Source: Atrichornis clamosus (Eukaryota > Chordata > Aves > Passeriformes > Menuridae). Taken from it: a stretch of 64,000 nt of DNA. A program made the position numbers and the translations under genes. Below are positions 39,501 to 51,500 of the stretch, in pieces. Where the stretch lies: NCBI GenBank assembly GCA_013400975.1, contig WBMZ01011788.1:1-64000 (forward strand), in the 5' to 3' direction. Below the pieces are notes generated by a model. That model was given only the letters and a program-made list of their open reading frames with translations. It made no database searches and was not told where the DNA came from. Each line of letters opens with the position of its first letter. Position 1 is the first letter of the stretch.

Positions 39501-42500
39501 GAGAAATTATCAAAGTTTATATTAATACTTCAGATTATATGTTTGTATTTATTATTTGTTTTCAATGTTTGTCATACTTCGTTTTTCTGAGCCATAAGAA
39601 TCCTTTAGAATATGTGATTAGTATCTATGAGAAACAGGTTTGGATTTTTTAACCTATGTTTATGTGGACAGTGATGGGTTTAAAAAATAGATCACCTTAT
39701 TTTGTTACCTCATGACAAGGCTACTGTAATAGTACTTGGAGATATTCCAAGAAATGATGGCTCATTTGTGAAGCATTTGTATTTTGAAGGGAGTGCATTC
39801 AACCTTTTAAACAGGAGAAGGTGAATCAAGCATGGCTAGTTTAACAGATATATCTACCTATGCATATGGCCTGCAACACTGCAAGATTTTAGTATTTAAG
39901 ACTCATTCTTTAGTGTGCTGTCTTGAAATATACTTGTGAGAGAAAAGCTACTTCAATTGTATAGATAGCGTATGGAGTTATTTTGTGTTAAGTGACTTAC
40001 TCAGATATCTGTAGAAGTTTTGTGGTTAAATTTTGCAGAGTCACAGTGTTTCCTGAGTTCCACTTGATATACTTGATTGCTTTCTAGAGTAGTGCTGCTG
40101 TCTAGTGATTTTTCTGAGTAGGTTGAACTCATGTTAGTGCTAAAGAATTGAATTCACATTTCTGAACACAGAACCTAACACTTCCTAAGATGTGAAGGCA
40201 TTCAGCATTGGTTGTCTCTGGTGCACTGTAGGGTTTTGTGAGTGAAGTTAAATGTATTTTCATATTTACTAATATTTGACTGTTTTTGCATACAATTAAT
40301 CTGTATAATTAATTTGAATAATTACATTGCAGGTTACAATGTTGTAGTAAATATTCCCAAAGGAGCAACAAACATTGATATTCAACAGCACAGCTACTCA
40401 GGGAAACCAGAAGATGACAACTACCTTGGTAAAAGCTTCCTGTGTACAACATTGATGGATGGGTTTTGTGCTCTTGATAGAGACCTGCCCATGATGTATA
40501 TTATCAGAAATCCTATAAAGACTTTAGAGGAAATATCTAATTATTTTGTGTCTTCATTTGCCTGAGTCTCTCTCTAGATACTAATTTCCAGAAAACATCA
40601 GTGAGATGTTGTTAAGGTTTCTAAGTCTGTGTTCATTTGTCAGAGAATAGGAATGAATTATGGCACATTGCATCATTTTGTCAACTTTATACTTTTTTGT
40701 CACAATGTTAATTGAAACTCCACAAGTGAACTCAGGAATAATGCAGGTGTTTGTTGTTTTAAATCTTGGAAACATATGCTTTGTTTATAAACAAAGCAAT
40801 CTGACCATCTGCAAACTTATCAGTTTTCTCATATTTCTCTTTTTCTATTGTCTGGGAAATAAAGAGTATAAAGGTAATCACATGTTGATAAATTTTCAAG
40901 TGTGTGTAGGTAGCAAAGAACTCTTAAGCACATCATACCAAAAATCTTCGTTGTTCTCTTTCACAGTAGTTACACTGTATCTGAGGTACCTGAAAAAATG
41001 TTGATGCATATTTACCTTCTGTCTTTTCTTCCATTGTCATCCTAGTCAACAAACTTCAGAGTTCATAAAATGTTGTCAAGCATCTCAAGCATCTTGTACT
41101 ACAAATTTTACCTTATTTTAAAAAAAAATAACTTGTCATTCATCTTTATTATTGCAAATTGGTCATTGTATTAAATTACTATTATAAATTCTTATTTTTA
41201 GTTTCAAGTTTACTTTTAAAACCCACCTCTCTGGAAGTAGCTCTAGCAAATGTGGAGTGTAGAATAGGGCAGAAATACAGATAATTATTGGTTCCTTCTA
41301 CAGTAGCAGAACCTAACCAAATTTAAAAGTAATTACTGCAGTCAGCCCTTCAGCAGAACAAATACTATTAAATTACTATAATGCAGAGAAAATCCATGAC
41401 AACTGCTCAGGTGAAAGTTACTGATGATTAGGATTGAATTAATTCATTAGAAACTGTTTGATACAACTTTATACATGGACTAAAATAAAGGTAAATGTTG
41501 ATGAGGAGATATATTATTGAGAGATTTTGTTGATATCCTTTTAACTAAATACATGCTTTATCTCCAATATTTTATTTCACTTATAGCTTTATCAGATATC
41601 CATGGAAATTTTATCTTAAATGGAAATTTTGTTGTAAGCATGTCAAAAAGAGAAATCAATATACAAGGAGCCATTTTTGAGTACAGTGGTTCAAACAATA
41701 CGATAGAACGAATTAACAGCACTGATAGAATCGAAGAAGAGCTGACCTTACAGGTGCATGTTTACTTTTTTAATAAGTTTGAAAATTTTCTACATAATCA
41801 TTATGTTCATAATTTTATCTTCAAATCACTGAAAAACAGCTATCATTTTATCTCAATCAAGGTTTTGTGTGTAGGGAATTTATACAACCCTGATGTGCGT
41901 TATTCATTCAATATCCCAATAGAAGATGGAAGTGATCTGTTTACATGGGATCCTTACGGACCTTGGCAAGACTGCAGCAGGATGTGCCAAGGTACTGTGA
42001 AGTATTTTTTTCACCAGAACCAAAGATCTGATGACATTTAGGAAGGAGCTAGTCGTAAGTTCTCAGATTTTTCTCCCTTACTTGTAAGGAAAAAACTTGT
42101 TATCCTCAGTAAACTTTAAGTGCACAGAGCTTTTAAGGACAGATTACCCTCTGGTTTTTGTTTTTGCTATTTTTAGTACTTATGCAGTACAATTCTATAT
42201 ACCAACCTAAATTTGGAGACATAGGAGTGGTTTATTAAAAAAAAAGTTGAATCAAGGCTACTGCATCCTTAAAAGTGGTAGTGTATGTCTATTTTTACAC
42301 TGGAATGGCCTATAGAATAACAGTTTAAAATAGTAAAACGTATCTTCAAACAGCTTCATCCCATGTAGCAGATAATCAAAAAGAGACAAATAAATGTGTA
42401 TGAAAGATACTATACAAATTAGTGACCATCTGGAAATTATATAATGGAAGCCTAATGCATATTAGTAAAGACAGCATTTATGAAATGTGTATATATAAAA

Positions 42501-45500
42501 GTGTATGTACACAGATTTTTTGACAGATACTCTTACTTGTGGATGCCAGAAAAGCCTGAAAATATGTGATGGTGAATTTCTTCTGGTTTTGAGCAGGCTG
42601 TAGACACGCTCATGCACTAGAGAAGCAGAGCAGCTGTAAACTGTAGTACTTCTCCGAGAACTCCAGATCTTTTGAGTACCCTGTGATCAAATTTTCTGCT
42701 TCCTTAAAAGAAGGGATCACAACATCTGAAGTTAACATGGTGGATAGGAAATGTGCTCATTAGCAGGACAGACATGATGCATTTGGAATATTAGCCTGAT
42801 GAGTAAATGGACTGTTACACTTTTGCAGTTCTCTGGAAGTTGATAGCCTGTGAGACTGCCATAGGACAGCTGAGAGATGGAAAAGGTGACTGGGAAAAGG
42901 TTGTTCTCCAGCTGGAATGTAGTCAGCTGCACAAAGCAGCATGTTTGTGCAGAATCTGCTGGATACAGTCATTGGTGTTAATGGGGTATCTCAGTTAAAT
43001 TCCTAAATGATGAATGGAATCCATAAAGTTTTCTTATTTTAGCCCTTTATTTACTTCTTTTGGGGCTTTTTCAAGGTATTCGAAGAAGAAGAATGACATG
43101 TATACGTAAAAGTGATCGTGTGGTGGTGTCTGATCAAAGATGTGACCTTATTCCTGCTGTACCAAGTGTCTTTGAGGAGTGTAATACAGAGTGTGAATTA
43201 AGGTAAAAAGAGCTTCCTAACTGATGGAGCTATTGTGGTCCTATGTTTTTATTGATCGACATCGAAACAAAGTAATTCAGATTACTTTATCCTCTGTCCC
43301 TCCATCCCTCCCTACCTTGTTCATCCTTCCCATCTCTCCTTCTTTTCCTCAAATCTATTGGCATAATGGGTTTATACATTATATTTACATCTCTGAATCT
43401 GAGTAGAACTAAGTAGAATCTAGTAGAACTAAGGTATTTTTTTAATTTTTATTGGTAAAGTACAAAGTTTCTTGTTAGAATTGTGATCTGTTCTATATAT
43501 CCTGGCGCAAAAACTTGTATTGCTGAGTGACATATATTTTCCACCAGAATTGTACACACAACTGGAACTAATTTGAAACAGACTAGTATTTTTACACTGC
43601 AGGAAAGCCCACACTGAAGTATTCAGAGGATAAAGAGAATTATAGCTTACATTTTTCAAAGTCACCTAGGAGATTAAGACAAAAGATCCTTTAAATTTAA
43701 AAACTTCTTTTAAGCCTATGAGCCAAATTCTTTTATATTGCTTTGAAAAATTAATTCAGTCACGAGATAGAGTTTACAGTTTTATCTGTTCCCTAAAATG
43801 CATATCTATATTTACTTTATAATCCTTGGTGCATTCTCTGAGTGCTTTATTTGCCATGGTCATATTTTTTAAAACAAAGTTAGCTTTCTACAAGTTTGTC
43901 ATTGTAGGTGGCACAATGTTGGCAAAAGTGACTGCACGTCACAGTGTGGCCCGGGATATCGGTCTATTGAGATCCACTGCATGAAGTACTCTACTGCAAG
44001 AGGGCTAAGTGCTCCAGTGGATGATAGGTACTGTGCTGATCAGCAGAAACCACCAGCCAGAGAGCCCTGCCATGGTGACTGTATGTTACGAAGTTGGCAC
44101 TACACAGAATGGTCAGAGGTACAAATGTAAAACTTCATAAGTGTACCATTATAGTTCTGCTTAGCATTCATACCAAATTTTTATTTCAATTTTTTTTTTT
44201 TTTTTAGTTTAAGTAACTAAAAGGAAATAATATTTGACAAATACAAATTTTTAGGATCAGCTAATACTAACCCTTATATTTCAGCAACTTCCCCATATTT
44301 TTGTAAGAAATGGTAGCTTGTTTGCAGCTTGGTTTTGGAAGTCAGCAGTGAAGATCTGGTAATTAAACGTGTATATTTTATTTACTGTCTTAATAATTTA
44401 GTTCTGTACAATTTTGGTTTTAAACTTCATTAAAGAGTTTTATCTTAGAACTGTTATACAAAGTGCTGAATTTATCTCAAATGAACTTTTTAGCAGTCTG
44501 GGGATTAAATGTAGGACACGTTTGTCTAGTGCAGTCATTAATGTTTTTCGTCTTTAAGACGGATAATGTATTTTGACCTGATTTTGTTGTGTTCGGTTTC
44601 CTGTTACATAATATTGTCTATACATTGCAGTGTTCCAGGAGCTGTGCAAGAGGTGTCAGAACCAGAGAAGCTTTTTGTATGAACAACTTGGGTCGTCATC
44701 TTCCTGACAGAGAATGCCAGGAACTTCCTAGAGTTGTAACTCAGAGTTGCAATGAATTCAAGTGTCCAAGCTGGTCGGTTACTGACTGGAGCGAGGTAAT
44801 TAAACTATGTAAAACTTAAGGCACATTTGGTCCTGGCCATTGATACTAAAACAGGCTACATTAAGTGTTTCAGGTTTTTATTCTGTTTTGGGCCACGCAG
44901 TAGTCCTATGATTTGGTTGATACACATTACAGATCTACAAATGGCATGAGAACTTCTGTAAAACACTCCTAGAATTTATTTTTCTCCTCAATTTTGTTAC
45001 ATTAAAATGAGGTAGTGAAGCTACTTAAAGTAAGTTTATTTACAGTAATACCTTCCTTCTTTGTGAAACAATGAGAACTATACAACCAACTGAAGAAGAC
45101 AATTATATTAATTTTATTATGGGTTAGATGGATATAAAAGAATTGTGGATAGTTTATACGTTTTTCCAGTTAAAGCTGTGATATATTATTTTAAACGAAT
45201 ATTCTTTATTCTAATGGAAATAAATTATCTGTACACTGTACATAAATTTCATATTTAGTAGCTTTAGAATATTAATAGTGATTCTTTTGTATTAGCATTT
45301 GAGTTGAAGTTTATGGGAAATGGAGAATTCATAAAAAGTCAGGGGTTTTTTTGGACTACTTACATTCATGGAATATTTTTGTTATTTATATGATCTTTAA
45401 AATCCAGCAAATTACTAAAAGAAGTTTAAGCCATTAATGGGGATTCATGTCTCTGCAAACTGATGGTTCTACAATTTTACAGTGTCCTGTGACATGTGGC

Positions 45501-48500
45501 AAAGGAATAAAGCATCGTCAAGTCTGGTGCCAACTTAATGATGAACGAGTGAGAGATGATTTCTGTAATCCAAATGACAGACCAGAATCAATAACACCGT
45601 GTGAACTTCGTGAATGTGCATCTTGGCAAGTAGGGCCTTGGGGATCAGTGAGTACATAAGTATTCCTGGCTTCTTATTTTATAGTTCAGACTATGAGCAA
45701 TCACAAAACAATACCTTTTAAACATTTTAATTGAATCTTAAGCAGTTGTTTTGGTTGAATTGATTCACGTATTTGTTTGCAGGATCCGATTGGCTATCTA
45801 ACTTGTAATTTAGTAACACCCACAAGTAAGTTAAATGCCTAAAATAGCAATTGATCCTGAGCCTTAATATCAAAGATGCTTTTGCACTCAATATATTACA
45901 TCATCAGAATAATGGAAATGTGGATAGCATACTGTTCAGATGAATGAGACAGGTGAAAGACCAAATATTTGTAGGTGAGTGGACATAATCAAGTGGTAGC
46001 TTCAATTAAGATCATAGAAATGTATATGCTAATAATAGCAGGGAAAAAGTATTTTATTGTTACATTTTGTTTTTGCCTTCAGTGATAAAAGGTCTGCTAT
46101 CTCTTTATGTGAAAGTGCTGTTGAAAAATATGTTCCTGTGTGACGCTCATCTAATGTAAACCTGAGTGGATACAAAACTCTAGAAAAAAGTGAATTAATT
46201 TGTGAAGAAAACTTTTGTCAGCAAATAGATAAGAATTAATTTAAAAAAATTAGGTACTCAATTTAATGGGGCTTTTATGAGATCAGGTTACTCAAAGCAA
46301 CAGAAGTGTTGGATTATTCAGTGTTTCTTGGATGTTAGTGGGAATTCATAACTGAATAGCAGCTGATATTAATTTTTTTACATATAACCTGTTACTAAAA
46401 TACAGAAGAAATATACCTTTGAAAATTAAGTATATTTTTAACTTAGACACTTCTTTTTTTTTTTTTACCTTAGTGATAACCACACGCTTGTCTAACATAA
46501 TGTAGAATTCCTTTTGTGTGATCTTTTGATCACAACGTGACGACTTTCCATTCCTACAAACTAAATGCAAAAATGAAATAAAAAATTAATTCAGTCCCAT
46601 AGATAGAATTCTTATGGGAAAATAATTTTCTGGAATAACTTGTACAAGCAATTTACCAATCTATATCATTGGAGCAGAGGTTTTAATTGCTGTTTTTCCA
46701 CTGTACCATCTGGTAATAGCCATTCACAACTGTTTTTTTACAAGCACTTGTGCTTGAACCACAGCATTTATATGGATAGGATTTGTGTCATAATATTTTC
46801 AGCCATCTAATTTTTTAGGTGGCTTCTTTGAGAGTGCTCTAGTCAAGCTCTATAGTGAAGGGAAAGACACTTAACAGCTGCAGCTAGTGATTCATTTGTA
46901 AGCTACTCCTTACTCCCCCTTTCCTCTCCTTCCCTTTCTCTACACCAGTTTTTATTGCTGAGATGACATTACATAGCATGGATTGTCCCTTAGATCAGAT
47001 CAGGTCAGCTATTCTGGCAGTGTTCCTTTCCAGTCTCCTGCCCACCTCCAGCCTCTCACTGCAGAGGGTAGAAGTGGGGGAAGAGAGAAAGCCTTTGTCC
47101 TGCGCGGGCACTGTTCATCAGTAGCCAAAACATTGACGTGTTATGGACACTGGTCAAGCACCTTATGGTCTGCCACAAAGAAAGTTAACACCATCCCGGT
47201 AGCCATTCTTATTCATTCTGGAGAGCATTTTAAAATTAAGGATGTAATGAAAAATGAAATTTGATGGTAAATAGTGCTATTTCGAGTGTATGAAATTCCT
47301 GACTTTAACAGTGTGCTGTAACATGTGGACGTGGATACCAAGTGCGCGCAGTCAAATGTGTTGCTGGGACTTACCGTGTTATCTTGAATGATGACAGGGA
47401 GTGCAGTGCTGCTACTCGTCCTAGAGATAATCAAGTAAGTTAAAAGATACCTCTTTACTTCCAAGTTAAAAGCATCTAATACAGGTGTTGTCTACTGACT
47501 CTTTGAGAGAACTTCAAGGAAATTAGCTCTAAAATGAGAAAAAAAGGACTGAAACGATATGCTTTTTTTCATAAACATCAAATTTTGCCTAGGGAATTAA
47601 GTAAAAGAAGAGTAATTTCAAGATTGGATGTCTGAAAATTTGGTATGTGATTGAAGGATTAGGGTATATAATTTGAAGGGATCCGAAGGCCTGTGTTTAT
47701 TTGGCAATACGGGGAGCTCCAACATGTTGGATATTATAAGGACACTGCTTGCCATCCTGCTTAATAAATGATAGTACCCAAATGGCTTCTTGAATAAGCT
47801 TCTAAATAAAAAAGCCAATTAATTGGTATAAATTAATTTCCATTTAGACATGAACAAACTGGGTTTGAGTATCCTTTGTGTTTTTAATTGTGGTACCTGC
47901 TACTGACTGAAACTTTATGTTCTCAGTAGCTGAAGGTATAAAGGACAGGACAGCACAGCCACTATCTTCACTTATTTCTTCTATTCTGCATGTGGCTATG
48001 AAGCAGGACACTGTAACAACTATGCCCCTTGTTTCCAACAAGTTGGCCAAAACTTTTTTTTCAAAGTGCCAATATTGTTAGTTATTACTAATGCAGTTTT
48101 AAGATCAAATAAATTTGCTTCAACACTCAATTCAAAACAAAACAATTCAATGAAAAGTCTTTGAATAATTCCAGGGAAAAAGTAAAAGCTGATATTTACA
48201 TGCTAAGTAATGCTGACTTACTGTAATGGTAGGATCTAGCCATTTGCTTTACATTTGGCTCTTCCAAAATGTATATTTTAAAAGCCTTTTTTTTTTCCTC
48301 ACCCCCACAGGAATGTGAATTGCCCTCTTGTCCAGAAAATACAAACCTACGGACTACTTCACTTCCTGTAGTTCATATGGGGAAGGTGACCCAATGGAGA
48401 TATGGATCATGGACCCCAGTACGTAATATTGCAGTCACATCTTGCAGAGCAGTCTTCCACTCATTCACCCATTTTTCTATAAATCTCTGATTAATAGACT

Positions 48501-51500
48501 TTTTAGACTGAAATCTGCTTGGGATAGATTAAAAAGGAAATCTAATATTCTTTTAAGAAAATAAGCTGTTCCTTAAGGGGGAGATAGACACTTCAGCAAA
48601 CTGTGTGCTTCAAATCTAACCAGGAAATATAAGAGGAAAAAAGCAGGCTTCTAGGAGCTGGGGTTGTGAAGAAAATAGTCTTCATATGTTTAGCAGTGTG
48701 CTAGGACGTGTTTTTTAAAAGTAACTGATCAGTTTCTGAATATGAAGAACATCTTTAATTTTAAAATATGATTTAAATATTTTATTAGAATAGTAATATT
48801 AAACAGTTGGGGTCTTTAAAGGTCTAATTTGACATTTTTTCTAGAATAAGCATTATTAAGATGGTTCCTGTACAGATTTTCTTCAATGCAAGTTTTTTAT
48901 TTTGATAATGTTGAAAATTAGTTTTACTTAATAGCAATGCAAAAATTTAAAATTATCTATTGTCTGTTAATCCCCTGAGGTATTTTACAAAGCATATAAC
49001 GCAGTTATATCTTTGCACAACTATTTTAACTAATTAGCAGTAAAGAGTGCATAAACAGGCTATTCAGCAATTCTTCACTAAATCCGCCTTGAACTTCCCA
49101 GGTATAGAGGCATCAGAAGGGGCTTAATGAAATATGCTGATATAAACCATAATGGCAAATGGAATGTGAATATTGTTTTTTATTTTAACAGTTGATGTGA
49201 ATATTGCATCACTGTGTAATAACTACAATGTTCTGGGAGTTACTGATGTTTCTATTGTTAATAAATAGAAAAATTGCCTTTTTAGCTGTATAATTATTCC
49301 ATGTTATAATTTAAATGTTGTCTCTTTATGTATGCTGAAATGCTTAACGAGAATTAAGGCCATGCAATTCACTTCCAAGCCAATAGAAATTCTTAAGGCC
49401 TAAACCTTCCAGCAGTATTTTACTTCTGTTTCTGAATGCATGGCTCTATTAGTGTGAAGTGGAAATATGATTTAATTCTAAAGTCAAGCTAATACTAAGC
49501 TATGTTACTATTTTAGATACTTGCATGACCTAGTTTTGATCTTCTAAATTGTGATGATCTTGAGTTGTTCTCTGACAGTGCTCTGCATCCTGTGGGAAGG
49601 GTGATCGTGCTCGCTATGTGAGTTGTAGAGATGCTTATGGAGAAATAGCAGATGAATCTTTGTGTGCTCATTTACCACGACCAGCTGAAATTTCAAGCTG
49701 CTTTAGTCCATGTGGAGAGTGGAAAGTTGGAAATTGGTCTCCTGTAAGTATTAATTGTAGCTTTTCTTTTTTTCAATGTGTCTATTTCAGTTATTGGCCA
49801 AAGTCTCTGTTTAGAAATTGAGAGTTCATATTTTGTGCAAGTGTGATTGAAATTTCATCCCTTGAAAAAACAAAGTATGTGTTTGTTCTTGTCAGAAATA
49901 AATATAAATGTACTTTTTAATTAATTATCAATGTTCTGTCACAAACACTGTATTAATTTTTTGGTCAGTGCACAGTTACATGTGATAGTGGAAAAGTAAC
50001 AAGACAAGTTATCTGTGTCAACTATCATCAGCAAATCAATGAGAATTACTGTGATCCTGAAAGCCGACCTCCTAAGGAACAAGAATGTACCATGCCACCA
50101 TGTCTACGGGTTTATCATCATATTCCAAAAATACATGACCATCCAAGCCATTTTCCAGAAATAGGTTACCTCCCAATACACCCTCCAGAAGACAATTTAA
50201 ACCAGTGGAACCATCCCTCTGTGGGAGGATATCAGTGGAGAACTGGACCCTGGGGAGCAGTAAGAAATTTTTATAGAATATATTAATTTGTTCTCTCACA
50301 TGTGTGTAAACATTTTTAGAAATGTTATTGCAGTACAGATTTGGTCAAAAGAGAAGCACAATCATTTTTTAAAATTATTGGGTTTGTTATTCTTATTGTT
50401 ATTCAGAATATATTAAATTCTAAATGTAATTTTTCTGTGATTTCAAATTTAAAGTACTTCTACATAGGAGTTATTGTTATTTGCAAATACCAGTTTTGAA
50501 AGTTAACTTTAAAACCAAGTTGTTTTAACCAACATGTTTTCATTTTTCTGGTCATGCAATGGCGAAACATATGTTTACCTGTTTTGGTAGTGCTCTAGTA
50601 CTTGTGCAGGTGGATTTCACCGTCGAGTTGTAGTATGTCAAGATGAGGAAGGAAGAAGTGCTAGTTATTGTGATGAGGCAACAAAACCTTCAGAGTCAAG
50701 ACACTGTGATTCTGGACCCTGCCCACGCTGGAACTTTGGGAACTGGGGAGAAGTAAGAGTGTTTCACTTACAAAGGGGATCACTGTTTACCACATAAGCG
50801 TAGAAGTAGAAATGTAATAATGTGACTGCAAGTGGAACCAAACACCTTTTTTTTACTTATTTAAAAAGATTGAGCTTAAACCTGTTTGTCTGAACTTTGT
50901 TCTTTGATCAAATCCAGAACTGTAGTGGAAATATGAGTGGTGTAAATATACATCTAAAAGAAGTAAGTATTGTATGAGACTAAGAATTTGCAACATATAC
51001 TTGCTGTGCAACTTATATATTGAGACATACAAAGTTATATTCTGTTACAAAGAGATGGATAGAATGCAGAAAAACCTCAGTGCAATAGCTAGTCTAAGAA
51101 AAAAAATGAGCATAAGAAGCTGTAGAGAAACTTTATTCCATCTAATTTCATAGGTACTGACAATAATAACTGCAAGTAATCGTAGCTACTGGGTTGTAGT
51201 TACAAATAGAAGTGTGGAGATAGGATCATGCATCTAAAAGCCTGGGTTAGAACCTGGAACAAAGAACAGTTGTTGGCCAATGAACAGTTTCTCCATTCTG
51301 TGTGATGTCATATCTTGACCACATGTTCTTGCTCAAACACTACAGAAAGAGTTAAAACTGATTATTTTTGCATTTATTCTGATCTAACCTCTTGTCTTTC
51401 CTGCCCACTTTTCTTATTCTTAATAAATCAATGTCTGGAGTTGAAAAAAGAAGAAAAATCAATTGAGTGACTTTTTAATTGTATTTTTTCCCCCCTCATT

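Noticed and set aside
46983..47264. 93-codon + strand open frame before the TSR6 exon
   Set aside because: Falls in the LTR fragment; no protein similarity, and the frame does not connect to the exon.
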